Assembly: GCA_030998225.1 (NCBI GenBank)
Contig: JAPYXD010000727.1
Coordinates: forward strand, 992,001-1,056,000
Length of the DNA: 64,000 nt
Source of the DNA: Diplolepis rosae
Lineage: Eukaryota > Arthropoda > Insecta > Hymenoptera > Diplolepididae
Direction of reading: 5' to 3'
The translations under genes and the position numbers were made by a program. The notes beneath the pieces were generated by a model, which was given only the letters and a program-made list of their open reading frames with translations, was not told the DNA's origin and did not search any database. This document shows, piece after piece, positions 23,583 to 36,205 of this stretch. The stretch's first letter is position 1; every line of letters starts with the position of its first letter.

Positions 23583-24296
23583 TTAAGGGGTCTACCCAAA
23601 TTACTAATTCCAAAGAGGCCAGAACTCAAAGGAGACAGGCTATTTTAGATGAAAATAAGTATTATGAAGTAACAGAAGGCATACTGTATGGTGCAGGCAT
23701 CGCTGATTAAGCGCAGGTAAGTTTTTTCACAATTTTTTATTTAAAAAAAGTTTAAACGGGTTTTTCTCAAAACAACGTTTTTCGACGCCTTGTTGATAAA
23801 ATGTCCGAAACTAATGAACCGATTCTTATGAAATTTTCACCACATATTCTTTACAACTATAGCTATACTGCATATCTAGGACTTTTCTAAATTTTAATTT
23901 TTACTTTTCTTTTTTTCGCAAAAAAAGATGAAAAAAATACGCTTTTTTTCTCTTTTCGAAAAATGTCCGCCATTTAGTTATTTTTGCAAAAATAAAAATC
24001 GTATGATATGCGCTATAACGATTAACATACTAAATCTAAAACCGTTTGATTTGTTTGTTTCAGACAATCCATCTCCGAGATTTCATCACAACCGCGCATC
24101 TATCTACTTTTTGAGGATTCACCACCATTTTCATTTATAAAAAGTGTCTAAAATAAATTTTAAAAAATTTATTCAAGTATTATAAGAGTGCATTTACTTA
24201 GCCTCACAATTTTCATATAGGGGAGAAGCGGCGAAATTGGCGCACCTAATAGAAAGTGCGAGTTTAAAAAGAAAGTATATGACTAAAAATTATGAA

Positions 24297-24860
24297 ATAG
24301 TACATTACGTGCCCAGGCGCAGAATGAGGGTCATTGCGGGACGAGCTACAATGCTCGCAGGAGATCGAAGCTAAGGCGTAGTCGGGGCAAAGCCGAGACG
24401 AAGCCGAAGCGTGATCAGTCCTGCGAGCATTGTCCCGAGTCTCGGAATTACCCGAATTGTGTGCATTGGCACGTATTCTATTTTATGTGACTTCGGTGCG
24501 TATACGAGTTTTTATGCGTACACTGGAATCTAAACTAGTATTGTAGTTGTTTGCGGCGCTAGTCATTACACTTGATATGTCACGACTAGTCCCGGCCATT
24601 TTGATTTTATCGATCTTGTGTAGTAGTAATGGATTTTAGTAGACGCATGTGCAGTTCAAATGTACAAGGCTTTGCCAGTAAGATGCTAACGCTGTACGAA
24701 GAAGAAGAAGAATAAGAAGGATTGAGCTTCGTTTCATAGCTATGGGCGCATGCGCAGTTCAATTTTTACATTTCATTCCTTTCTGGCGAAATGTACTACA
24801 TTGCGCTACTGTTAACTGTAGCGAAAAAACGAGTTTGCGCGCCGGTAGCACATAAAAATA
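24297..24860 (+). repeat. ~560-bp dispersed repeat, copy 1
   Basis: It is nearly identical to 32379-32917 in the same orientation. The first 190 bp fold back on themselves around CAATGCTCGCAGGA...TCCTGCGAGCATTG. The second half carries a (GAA)n run and ends with GAGTTTGCGCGCCGGT. No frame of interest. Confidence 0.75.
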
Positions 24861-25637
24861 TTTATTTAATAGCTGGATATCTTTTCTATACTTTCCAATG
24901 GATAAAGATTGCATTGAAAATTATTAAAACAGGTTTTTATTCAGATTTCCGAAGGACTGCACCTGCGTCAATTTACCCGCCATGTCGGGTAAATTGACGC
25001 ACTAATATTATAATCTTCTCTTGCCACGTATTAGTTATATTTTCATAGATTTAGAATTACATTTCAGTAGCAAAGGTTGATGAAAAGAGGTAGTTATAAT
25101 TTGAAACTAAATTTGAGATAGTATATCAAGATATGTGAAGTTTTTTATACCTTTATTCACATAAACCAGCCAAAGTTAAAATATATTTTATATTTGTACA
25201 ATAAAATACTGGCAATTGTGGATATTTAAGTAAATATTCAAATTGAAATCATTTTTATAGAGAATTATTTGAATTTGTAATCAGAAGTATATACAATTAT
25301 TAACTTTAGAAGACTTATAAATAATAGAAACAATCAATCAAAAATACAAATTTTTTACTTACATTGCTTTCACATCTTAAAATCGAGAAAACTTTCAAAA
25401 CACTGTCAGACTGCAAATTAATTATTAAAAATCGCTTTTAAAATGCCTTAATACCTCAAACTTAAAAAAAAAATTTAACCACTGATTGTTCAAATGAATA
25501 TAACCTTACAAAGTCGTTACATCAGTTTTGCGAACCACATTACCTCCCATGTCACAAAAAATCGTAAGAAAAAGATTAGCAGAAAAGTCCAGCGACATTC
25601 AAATGTATATATCTATATATTAATAATTGTGTACTTA

Positions 25638-26965
25638 CACTGAGAGAAAAAATGTCACCGCAACAAAATAGTTTTGTTAAACAGATTTTGTTGTCAATAC
25701 TAAAATTTGGTTGGCATTACAAAAAGAATGGTTAATGTTACCAAAAAATATATTTGGTTCGAACAAATAATTTGATTGAATGCCTTGGTTAAACCACCTA
25801 CATAATTTGGTTGTCCCGACAAAATGTATTACCACTCATGTGTATTGTTTTGTTTATATCAGTATTTCGTTCGCGTCGCACGCAACCGGCACATCATCCT
25901 ATCTTTCCTCTTCATAAAATATGTTATGAGAGTTAAACTAGGGCGTAAGGTGGCGCTAGTATTAATTATGTTCTGCTAGACCACATAATGCATAGAAAAA
26001 ATACGAAAAAGTGGCAAATTAATCTCTAAACAAACCATGTTACAGAGTAAAAATTATTTTAAACTAGTAGTTAAACTGTTTTCATATTATTGTTTTATTT
26101 TCCATGTGTTACGTGCTTTGACAGTGCAAAGTTACTACTAGCGACACCTGAACTCTGGTGACATATTTCATTTCCTCGATACACAGGTCTGGTCACGCGG
26201 CTCTTTTGTTTGATTCGATGTAGCAAACTTTACCGAGAAACCACATGTCTTCATTTTCGCCGTTCACCGAAATTTAATTTAATCGAATTCGCGACTTCAT
26301 ATTTATTGATGTCGGACTTAAAAGTGCAGCAAATCTTGGAGGAATGGGGCTTACCAGGCCTGATAAATACCTTCAAAGGTAAATCTAACCCTAATCTAAC
26401 CCTAATAGTGCATTTAATCAAAAATATTCATTTATCATTTTTCACTTTTATTTTGGGATTAAAATCAATATGGCAGAGTCATGCAAAGTGATTGTTAAAA
26501 ATCTTACCAGAAAGTGTTCAGAAAATTTTAACAATGTAAATAATGATACATGTAGTTGACTTTTTTTCTACTTTTATGATTTGTAGATTCGAATAACCTC
26601 GGAAATTCATATTTCTCTTTCCGTGCACAGAAATATGTTTTATCTGTGCAAAAAATATTGATAATTTAACAAAATTATGGATTTCCTTCAACAAAACGAT
26701 TTTGTTCTACTAAAAAAAAGTATGCTCTCCTAACAAAATAATTTTTTTCTTGGAACAAAATAATTTTGTTGAATCAACAACAAGTTTTGTCATACTAACA
26801 AAACACTTTTGTTATCACTACAAAATTATTTAGTTGAGTGAAACTAAAAATTCAACAAAAAAATTTGGTTGGTCCAACAAAACATTTTGTCAGCTGTATA
26901 TCAAACAAATTATTTTGTTGCGATAACCAAATTTTTGTTGGCACTACCAAACTGTTTTCTCAGTG
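25638..26965. mobile_element. 1.33-kb CACTGAG-type element with AACAAAAT arms
   Basis: The ends CACTGAGAGAAAAAATG and the inverse (AACTGTTTTCTCAGTG) are flanked by TA (25636-25637, 26966-26967). The arms (25660-25850 and 26640-26960) are dominated by AACAAAA/TTTTGTT in palindromic pairs. The middle ~790 bp is ordinary sequence and contains a probable coding exon. No transposase is visible. Confidence 0.8.
26309..26378 (+). CDS. SAM-like first exon carried in a transposon
   Basis: An ATG opens a 23-codon frame (MSDLKVQQILEEWGL, then PGLINTFK) that ends at a strong splice donor, AAAG|GTAAAT. The amphipathic pattern with a central EEWGL is that of the first two helices of a SAM domain, a protein-interaction domain. 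No second exon was found before the element ends, so it is a captured or leftover exon. The region upstream is GC-richer and could be its 5' leader. Assignment rests on a short stretch. Confidence 0.4.
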
Positions 26966-27524
26966 TACTATCTTCTTTATATTTTCAATCATAAACATCC
27001 GAGCACTTGACTTCAGTCACCGGTTTCCAGAAACACAACACGTGTGCCAACTTCGCCTCTGATTTGAATCTCGTATGCGCCAATTTTGCCGCAAGTGTAT
27101 CGTTCATTAATTAAATACTTTTTACGTAAAATGCTTATTTTTTCATACAAATATTCTATCCTAATCGTAAGATTAAATATCAAAGGTTATAAAATCGTTG
27201 CATTAATCTAATTCACCTTGAATTACTATTATTTAACGATTTAACTCAATAATTTTTTCTATCAAATACATATCATACAAGAATGCACACGATAGAACTA
27301 TTTTTATTTTTTGTTATGTTATCATTTTCTGAAAAATAGGGTGCGCCAATTTAGACGACGCGCCAATTTCGCCGCTTCTCCCCTAATATAAACATTCTAT
27401 AATATAAACCTCTAAAAAAAAGTCGTGAAAACAACTTTTTTTCAGCGTCTAATGTGGGTAGACCCCTTAAACGAGAATTAGGAAAGTTAAAGTATGTCAC
27501 AACTTGAAAAAAGTCAGTATCGAA

Positions 27525-28020
27525 ATTCCATTTTCCAGTTAAAGTATAGGAGATACGAAAAAAATGTTGTGATACAACATTGTTTACTACAAAAAAATCT
27601 ACAAATTTCAATCAGAACATTGTTTATGACTTATATTTTTATTTTTTATTTAAAAATTCAATTTTTTAACCAGAATATGTGAAATACGAAAATAACGTAA
27701 GAATGAAAAATTGTTCACTTCAACAAGGTATACAAATTTTGTCTGGCGCAGTTTCTGATAAAATGTATATTTTTCGTTTCAATTGAAAAAAATACGATTA
27801 AAATTCAAAAATTCGATTTTTTTAATAAAATATGTGAGATTAGTAAAAAAAACGTTAAGATGGAAAATTATTTGCCTAATTCTCATTAGGACATTTTTTG
27901 ACAAGACGTGTATTTTATATTTTGATTTAAAAAAACACTATTCAAAAAAAAAAAATTCCATTTTTAACCAAAATATGTAAGATATGAAATAAGGGTTGAA
28001 ATGCAAAATCGATTGTTTAA
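27525..28020. repeat. diverged tandem repeat, ~150-bp unit
   Basis: Four diverged units begin near 27525, 27656, 27810 and 27955, each with TTC(C/G)ATTTTT...AATATGT(G/A)AGATA. Related pieces appear at 31730 and, inverted, at 32060-32140. Non-coding. Confidence 0.5.
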
Positions 28021-29487
28021 ATAAAGTCTACGATTTTTCTCCCTTTTGAGATATTTGAAAAAAAATAAATTATTTCAATTTTATAATTTATTAGACAGTT
28101 GCAGAAATGTATACAAAAAATGGAGCGCGAAGCGCGATTACTATGATGTGAATGTGTTCCTCAAGGCCGATAGAGCCTAAAGTAAATGGAGTTTCTTTTA
28201 TCACATGAAATTTAAAAAATTTAGCAATTTTTATGTAATGAACATAGAACACCGAGCGCGAAGCACGCGATTGGAATGTCCCCGCAAAAAGGGGATTTTT
28301 TTTATAATGAATATGAAAATTTAACTTTATGGTTAGGAACGTTAAAAATGCGATTTTAAGCAACTCCATTTAAAATGATATTTACTTACTTTACCTCCTT
28401 TTAGTTTGCCGCCCATTAATTGAGAATGGAAAGATACCCAAGACGAAATAGCAATATCAAGTCAGTATTTCAATTATATTGTATATATATTGTGCGACAT
28501 ATAGTAATATCTCTAAAACAGAGATAATTGCAAATGGCTGAATTTCAGGCTAGTGTCACTTTGAGATTGCCTATTTGCACATCTACGCATGTTTGACATT
28601 TCCAAAATACTGGATGAATTTTTCTGATGAAACTTTTTTAACCTCAATTTACCACACTCTCTATATCTGAATCAGCCAGAATTCCTAATAATTTCAATAA
28701 AAACTGACTTCTTGCTTTACAATCAGTCATTTCTGCCTGATAATCAATCATTGTTAACTTAAAATCAATCACCTTTGTTTAGTTTAAAAGCGAAAAGTGA
28801 GTTATTGACTGAAATTATTAAAAATTCGACCTGAATAATTTTTCCTGGATTTTTTTCTTTGTACAAAAAACCCTTCAAGTACTACAATAGTTTATCCTTC
28901 ATGTCTCTTTTACTCTTAAAAAGACAAAATTAAGTACTGCATTTGAACTATAATGATTTGATTTAACTGATTAAATGAGTACACTCAGTTTCAAATACTT
29001 TTAATACAAAAGAAAATTATTACTTTTTTGTTTTTAAAAGAGTTAAAGTTAATAGCAAGTGTATAACTTTTCTTACAGTGAAGATTGGTCAGACTTTTTT
29101 GCTGATTTGATAAGAAGATACACGTGCATTTATGACGCATCACGTTGTGCACACAACGGCTTACATTTCAAAGCTTATTTTACATTTCAGGGTAAATTTA
29201 ATATTTTTTCTAATTTATAATTTCGGTATTTAAACTTTTACATTTTATTATTAAGTGGTACACATCTCGTACTCCTCTCTTTCACTTGTAAAAAATTTCA
29301 TTTTTAAATCTAATCATCTTCTGTTGCTTTTCAACTGCGAGCACGTTACTCGTAAAAAAAATCGTAACTGATAGCAGAGGAATCACCAATAAAGCATTAA
29401 AAGTCACGAATTATTTTTTCGAAAAAAATGCATAGAGATTCATAACGTGTTTTCATAGTCAAAGCAGCACATTTTTTGATACAGTTA
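28021..29487. other. non-coding; AATCAGT-type words at 28665-28830
   Basis: A small GC-rich palindrome AGCGCGAAGCGCG is at 28120, with a related one at 28255. Around 28665-28830 the words AATCAGTC/GACTGATT resemble the element at 12900-13100 and the left end CTCTATATCTGAATCAG is similar. Nothing else recognised. Confidence 0.4.
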
Positions 29488-29489
29488 TA

Positions 29490-31159
29490 CACTGAGAAAA
29501 ATGGATACCAAGAAATAGATACTGAAATTTTTGATATTATCCCAAATCATCTAAATTTTACTACATAATATCTGATATTTTCTGATCTTTATTATACGAG
29601 TTAATAAGGCCATGGGCTATGCAGGTCACGTGAACAATTCAACCACTGGCTATCTTTTTTTCTCCATATGTAAAATTTTTAATCCAAATTAATCGGTAAA
29701 AATTTATGAAATGATAAATAATAGCATATGAAAGGAATAGGGGAAGGCATAGTGCATTAAATAAAAATTGTTTCTTTAATTTTATTAATAATAGCATTGA
29801 GTGTCTTGAAATCTGCTGCTATTTTTATCAAAATTTTTTTATATTATTATGAATATTCAAGACATAAGAGACCTGTCTCAGTTATTTTTGATTCATTTCT
29901 CAAATATTCAAGGCGATTTTTCATTCTCCATGGAAATGTAGTTACAGAACTGTAATTGTCGATAACACTTCAGTTTTATATTTTAAAATGAAAAAAATTG
30001 CAGAATTTTCACTATAAGGGAATTAACAGACGTTCCTTATTATCTTCTGATAGATTTACCAAGTTTTGAGCAAGATATTTTTTAAACATACACGGAGAAA
30101 AATAGATAGTAAACCGCAATATCTTGATATTAGCAGATAATGTATTTGCGATTTAACTATGGGACAGCCATCTAGATATTGAAACAAAGTATCTATAGAT
30201 ATTAAAAAAAATATGTTAATTTCACAATATCTAAGATATTAAATTAAAGAACCCAATATGTTAATTTGAAATATCTCAGATATTAAAGTAAAATACATTA
30301 GATATCAGGTCATACTATTTGAGATATTAAACTGTAATATCTTAGATAATTAATGTCAATATTTATGTCATTGAATGCAATTGTCTAATAATTATGTAAA
30401 AATACTGATTGAAAAATTGAAAGAAAAAATGAAATTATGAAAATATAACATGATGTAAATAATGATTGATCAAGGAATTCAAAATTTTCTTATAATCTCC
30501 TTTTTTTCTGGAATTCCTCGATCTAAGAGTTTTCGCAAGTCCATATTTTGTTGATTATTATTCTCAAAGTCAAGGCAACCTGTTAATAAATGGAGATTAT
30601 AAAAACGTTCAACATAATTGTAAAGATTTAGAAACTATTACGAATTCCAGTAAATAAATTCCGATTCGATGTTGAATTTAAAAACGGCTACATAAAGAAC
30701 GAGTTATTGAGAGGTTAGAAAATTCATTTCAAATATTGAAGGTATAAAAATGATATATAGATAGATACTTACTGATTTCAGTACTGGTAATATAAAATTT
30801 TTTCAAAAATCACACTTGAAAACTTCATATATATAGACACAACATTATTATTTCAGTGTCGAAACCAAAAACCATGCAACCGGCAAAACTATGGGCGAGC
30901 GCGATAGATAAATTACATGGAATTCAAAGATTCTGAACACGTAACTTTTCCTCAGGCACGTGCACGCTACTGTTTATAAAAATCTTAGATATTAAAGTCT
31001 AATATCTAATATTGTAAATTTTGAATATAAACTGTTATTGGTGATTAATACCTTGTATATTTAAAAGAATATATTAGATATTATGTAGTATAATCTAGAT
31101 GATATAAGGTAATATCCAACATTCTAGTATGTCATTTTTAGTATCTATTTTTCTCAGTG
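29490..31159. mobile_element. CACTGAG-type element with GATATT words
   Basis: The ends are CACTGAGAAAAATGGATAC and the inverse of CACTGAGAAAAATAGATAC, with TA on both sides (29488-29489, 31160-31161). Subterminal sequence is rich in GATATT/AATATC. Part of a second inverted-repeat element starts inside it (30091), so the two are interleaved rather than cleanly nested. No transposase is visible. Confidence 0.6.
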
Positions 31160-31715
31160 TAGTTGTCTTAACATATAATTTTCGTCACGTGACCTGCTTG
31201 GCCCATAGCCTTAATGACCTATATCAGTTTATATTTGGAATATACAATCTTGAATATGAAACCTTAATATATATGATGTTACATTCAGCAGTGTGCACGT
31301 CACTGAGAAAAAATCCCTTGATGAGAGTCTTTGAATTTCATATAATTGGTCTTTCGTGTTCCACCTAGCTTTGCCGGCCGTGTGATTTTTCGTTTTGACA
31401 CGGAATTAATAATTTTATGTATATTTGAAGTTTTTAGTCTATTCAGTACTAAGATCAGTAGGTATCTGTATGTCATTTTTATACCATCAATCTTTGAAAT
31501 GAATTTTCTAACCTCTCAAATAACACGTTCTCTATGTAGCCATTTTCAGTTCAACATTTGAGATATTCTAGTTCAACCCATTGGATTCTTTGATTTAATA
31601 TCTTAGATATTGCGAACAAACATCTATTTTTCAATATTTATATGTCTGTCCCATAGTCAAATCGAAAATATATTATATCTGCTCATATCAGGTTATTGCG
31701 GTTAATTATCTAAAA
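30091..31715. mobile_element. CACGGAG-type element with long AGATATT-filled arms
   Basis: The left arm starts CACGGAGAAAAATAGATAG (TA before it). Its inverse is found at 31320-31715, with matching blocks 30109-30310 vs 31560-31710 and 30670-30800 vs 31400-31565. The right terminus is degraded. The arms are saturated with AGATATTAAA words. A related fragment is at 39955-40140. Confidence 0.55.
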
Positions 31716-32378
31716 AAATAGAAACAAAAATTCCAATTTTCTTGACAAAGTGAGATACAGGAAAAGGCAAAGAATCAATAAGTTATATTCCCAGGAATTC
31801 TAGAAAAATGACCCACAGATCTTTCTCCTATTTCTTGTTGTTTTCGAACAAAATAAAATTTATCATTTCCAAAATAAAAAATTTTGGCTTCGGAAAAAAA
31901 TCTGTCCGCCTTAAAGAAGATTCTCATCATTATACTCGTTCTCGATTTTCATATTATATACATTAAAACCACACTTGCACTTAAAAATAATATTTTCCAT
32001 TAATAAACAAAAGATATAACTTTCATTAAAAATAGTCATCACCGTGACTATAGAACTTTCTAAAATAAATAAATTCCTTTCTGAACATTTTTTCCGTATC
32101 TCGTATATTTTTGCGGGAAAATTGAATTTTCCATTTTTGGAAAAAAGTTTTTGATAAATAGAACCAGAACCGTTGGACAAAAATGGCTGGTTGGTGAACT
32201 CGTCTTTTCTTTTTGAGCCCTCAAGAAGTGGGCAAAAATAAAATTTATTAATAATTTGAATATTTTTGTTGTACTTAGTTGGCTTTAGGGTCCAGAAAAA
32301 ATGTAAACTCAAGGTTTCATATTTTCAAACGTTTCGACTCAGGTTGGAGTCCTCATCAGTGAGTTATTAATAATAGTA
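31716..32378. other. non-coding; inverted pieces of the 27.5-kb tandem repeat
   Basis: It contains segments resembling the ~150-bp unit of 27525-28020 (31730 direct; 32060-32140 inverted). A 133-codon minus-strand frame here lies partly over those pieces and has AT-driven composition, so I do not call it a gene. Confidence 0.4.
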
Positions 32379-32917
32379 TATTACGTGCCTAGGCGCACAA
32401 TGAGGGTTATTGCGTGACGAGCGACAATGCTCGCAGGAGATCGGAGCCGAGACGAAGCTGAGGCGCGATAAGTCCTGCGAGCATTGTCGCGAGTCTCGTA
32501 ATTTCCCGAATTGTGTGCATTGGCACGTATTCTATTTTATGTGAATCCAGTGCGTATACGAGTTTTTATGCGTACACTCGAATCTAATCTAGTATTGTAG
32601 TTGTTTGCAGCGCTAGTCATTACACTTGATATGTCACGACTAGTCCCGGCCATTTTGATTTTATCGATCTTGTGTAGTAGTAATGGATTTTAGTAAACGC
32701 ATGCGCAGTTCAAATGTACAAGGCTTTGCCAGTAAGATGCTAACGCTGTACGAAGAAGAAGAAGAATAAGAAGAGGATTGTGCTTCGTTTCATGGATATG
32801 GGCGCATGCGCAGTTCAATTTTTACATTTCATTCCTCTGTAGCACAATGTACTACATTGCGCTACTGTTAACTGTAGCGAAAAACGAGTTTGCGCGCCGG
32901 TGGCACATAAAATTATT
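32379..32917 (+). repeat. ~560-bp dispersed repeat, copy 2
   Basis: Second copy of the repeat at 24297-24860, same orientation, with scattered substitutions and a shorter foldback loop. Flanks differ, showing independent insertion. Confidence 0.75.
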
Positions 32918-33779
32918 TTTTTGTGTTTCAAATTTTTTTCATGATAAATAATCTTTCCTCTTTCAAATTAGCCCTTCAATAATACTATTGCTATTTTTGA
33001 AAGAAAAATTATCAATTTTTGCCCGAGACCTAATTTTCGTGATCGAACTACCTTAAGAATGTGCGCGTCGTACTTATCCACTGCACAAAATGTACATTGC
33101 AGCTATGTACAAAATACACTTCACTAAACTGAATTTTAGTGTGCGACCATAGTAAAATTTAAAATGCGCGCGGCGTCATGGCGCATGCTTAATGCTTTGC
33201 AGGCATTTATCTCGTGTCTCTTGTTTCAATTATATTGGATTCTGAGATGTAGCAGCTGGACACGCGGTGGGACATTTTTATTTTTCTAAAAAATTGTAAT
33301 TTTATCTATCATTTATTGAGATATTTGTAGAATCATCGTGAGAGATTCATTAGTTAATCATAACAGTGTTTCGATCAATGAATTTATTTAAATTTTTATT
33401 GTATATTAGATAATAAATGTAAATGAAACCATCATTAAATTTCAAATTTGATCTACTTAGTAGAAAATAATTTTCTATTTGAGATATTTTTTGAAATTCT
33501 GAAAAAATTTGACAAAATCGCATCGATTGCATTAAAACTGTTTATAATGAAATGCGGAGTATTAGGAGTAGAATTTCATTAGGTGTATAGTGGACTCAGC
33601 AATGTCTGCTTTGAAAATTTAAAATAGACCATAGTAAAATATGACAATAACGGAACGTTGAATTTAATTATAAACCGTAGAAACTTTTTGTAGGGACAAT
33701 GCTATATTTTACTATGTTTTATAGCACTTATTTTAACGTTTCATAAAATTCTCATCATCCTGTAAATTACTATGTACCC
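32918..33779. other. non-coding; CATAGTAAAAT words
   Basis: CATAGTAAAAT at 33147 and 33628 and its inverse ATTTTACTATG near 33707 suggest remains of an inverted-repeat element. A GC-rich patch with GCGCGCGGCG is at 33165. Otherwise nothing. Confidence 0.35.
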
Positions 33780-33781
33780 TA

Positions 33782-34323
33782 CACGGAGAAAAAAATCTGA
33801 CTATAATAGTAAGAACACTAGTCATGCTTTTGTAGCAGGTTTCGTTCTTGCTATCCTGGTGAAAAAATCATACATTTTAAGCAGGGATCCCTTCATGCTA
33901 AAAAAATACCAAGTTTCATGCTTTTAGAGCAGTTGTGCCTTGCAAAATGGTTCGAACTTCGCCTTACTATGATTGCAAGAAACCCATCCTATTTCAGTAT
34001 GAGTTCTCTTACAACTGAGATGTTAGGCCACGCCTACTTTCGAACGTAGCATCTCACGTGTTCTCTCGGTTGTAAGAAATTCATCCTATTTCAGTATGAG
34101 TTCTCTTACAACCGTAGTCAGGCGAGAACCTTGCTATGACAGCATATGACACTAGCAATAATGGCATGCGCTTCTTTCTTTTATAGTATAAGACATTTCA
34201 TGCTAAAAATGCACGAGTTGATGCCAATACTGGTAGAAGCTCATACCAATTTCGCACATTAAGTTCGGTGCTTTAATAGGATAGAGCTCAGCCTACTATA
34301 ATAGTTAGATTTTTTTCTCCGTG
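33782..34323. mobile_element. 542-bp CACGGAG-type MITE
   Basis: The ends CACGGAGAAAAAAATCTGAC and the inverse (ending TTTTTTTCTCCGTG) are flanked by TA (33780-33781 and 34324-34325). A direct repeat ATCCTATTTCAGTATGAG is present near 33988 and 34083. Non-coding. Confidence 0.8.
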
Positions 34324-35152
34324 TACTGAAGTTTGGTGTAATGTCAGTATGGACCACTGTTCAAATGGAACATAGTAAAAAATCATATTTTTTGACGGTA
34401 GGAATCAATATAAAAATCTCTCCGTGCACCGTTGTAAAAACCATTTTTTCTCACTCAGGGGGTCTCACAGCGTCGATATTTTATGAAAATTTGAAAAGTC
34501 ATTTTTCACATAAACCACTACTTTCTCACATGAGAATGTAAAAATTATGAAATAAAATAATACCCTCGACCGTGGACTATTATAGGAAATGTTATAGCTT
34601 TTATTACCTACACTGAGGGAATTCGATCGTTTAGTACGTTAGGAATTAATTTAAGTGCGGTATGAAATATAAAATAGCGCATTATAAATTAATGTGGATT
34701 AATATAATTTTTCACAACACTTTCAGGATCGTATGCAAGAATGAAGCGCCACGTGGTCATTTTAAATTTACAATATATTTATACAAATTTTAAATAAAAA
34801 CTTTCAAGAGCTAATTTCAATTCAGAAAAAAAAATAGATTTTCTGCTCATAACAGTATAGATTCTTTAAAATGTTGGAAATATGTAGGTTGGACTTTCAT
34901 GGATCTGTTACACATGTGACAAGTATTAAAATTAGAAATTTTTTCACACTCTACGGACACTTCTACACTTTGTAAATCTGAATTAGTAAAATTCATTGGT
35001 ACTCGGTGTATATACAGGGTTTTCCAATTAAAGGTTTGATTTTGAATAGCCCGCTATTTTAGCAGCTGTCATAATAAGAGGTGTCATTTTTTGCCAGATG
35101 ACAACTAAAAACTATGCCATAATTAAAATGAAACGATACACGATACACGATA

Positions 35153-35421
35153 CACGTGAATGGATTGCGCTATCGAACCATGATTGAAGAATTTTTATGG
35201 CCAGAATTAGAAGATATGGATGTGGACCGTGTTTATTTGCAACAAGACGGCGCTACGTGCCACACAAGTAACGAAACCATCGGTCTTCTGCGTAAAAAGT
35301 TTCCAGGCTGAGTGATTTCTCGAAACGGCGATTACAATTGGCCGCCAAGATCATGCGATTTAACACCTCTAGACTTTTTTCTTTAGGGTTACGTGAAATA
35401 CACTCTGTTTCACAAGAAAAG
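35153..35421 (+). pseudogene. DDE transposase relic (IS630/Tc1/mariner type)
   Basis: The frame shows FLWPELEDMDVDRV, then LQQDGATCHTS with a catalytic Asp, and NWPPRSCDLTPLDFF with the third acidic residue, as in the DDE_3-type transposases common in insects. Two in-frame stops (after KKFPG and after LDFFL) and loss of the N-terminal DNA-binding part and first Asp make it dead. Confidence 0.8.
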
Positions 35422-35519
35422 GTACGCGTTTACTCGGAAAGTTTTGAAGAAAACCTCATTCATCTTTTTTGGCACAACAGTGCACATAAAGCACTAGGGT
35501 GCACTCACCTAATAAACCG

Positions 35520-36205
35520 CTTAATCGCCGTTGTTCTGGATAATGGACTGGCACCTTCTGGGCATGCCCTTGACTAGTTTTTCGGCATATTCCGTAGGTA
35601 GAGAGCGCCATACCTCCTTAATTCGTCAAAAGAGCTGCTTCAGGGTGAATGCACGCCTTCCTGCAAATTTCCTCTTCACGACACTCCACACATTTTCTAT
35701 TGGATTCGCATCAGGTGATTGTGTCTTATTGTTGGCTCCAAACATTCTCTGCAGATCTCAGAAGGCCATGTTCGTAGATTTGAAGCATTTTTTGAGCGTT
35801 GAGGTTCTCAGCAAAAAGCTCTAAATAGCCAAAACCGCGCTGTGAGAAGCATCCCCTAAAATGGATCTTTATGGGGTGTTTAACAGTTCGCTGGAGGAAA
35901 CGCTCACCAGCGGCTTACCAGGCACGTTTTATGGGAACCCATGCCCAAAAGGACGCTTCGTCCGAAAAAAGTACATTGGACCAATCGCGATCAACATTTT
36001 CCGTAGCCCATGCCAAGCGTCTTTCCATGTGAACCTCTGGAAAGAGGGGTTTCTGCCTCGTGGGACGGTACTACACTCTTGCCTCAGCTAATCTGCGTCT
36101 TATGGTGTTTATACTAACGTATAGTCCCTTCTACGCTAGCTTAGCTTTAGCTTCACGCAGCAGGAGAGTTGGGTTGCGCTTGAACAGTGCAACGATCATC
36201 TTATC
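35520..36205 (-). pseudogene. Tc1-like transposase relic
   Basis: Read from 36205 down: a helix-turn-helix part (VSINTIRRRLAEA), then DWSNVLFSDEASFWAW with the first catalytic Asp, FRGCFSQRGFGYLELF, and near the C-terminus SPDANPIENVWSVVKRKF with the catalytic Glu of the D34E motif. The segment around the second Asp is deleted near 35730-35760, and several stops and frameshifts are present. It belongs to a different family from the plus-strand relic beside it. Confidence 0.8.

Larger units (their letters stand above)
24220..27383. mobile_element. 3.16-kb TA-flanked element with GCGCCAATTTCGCC words
   Basis: The ends are GGGGAGAAGCGGCGAAATTG and the inverse, with TA at 24218-24219 and 27384-27385. 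The word GCGCCAATTT/AAATTGGCGC recurs near both ends and inside (24968-25000 as a hairpin, 27078, 27345-27370). It encloses the 24297-24860 repeat and the CACTGAG element at 25638. It lies inside the TTAA element. Confidence 0.75.
23587..27466. mobile_element. 3.9-kb TTAA-flanked element (piggyBac-like ends)
   Basis: The ends GGGGTCTACCCAAATTA and the inverse of GGGGTCTACCCACATTA match at 16 of 17. TTAA flanks both sides (23583-23586, 27467-27470), as in piggyBac-type elements. Without the nested element inside it would be only ~0.7 kb. No transposase is visible. Confidence 0.7.

Noticed and set aside
28091..28369. 92-codon minus-strand frame
   Set aside because: It spans GC palindromes and AT-rich filler; no domain or coding pattern.
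31911..32312. 133-codon minus-strand frame
   Set aside because: Composition is AT-driven, parts overlap inverted pieces of a diverged tandem repeat, and no domain or start context is convincing.
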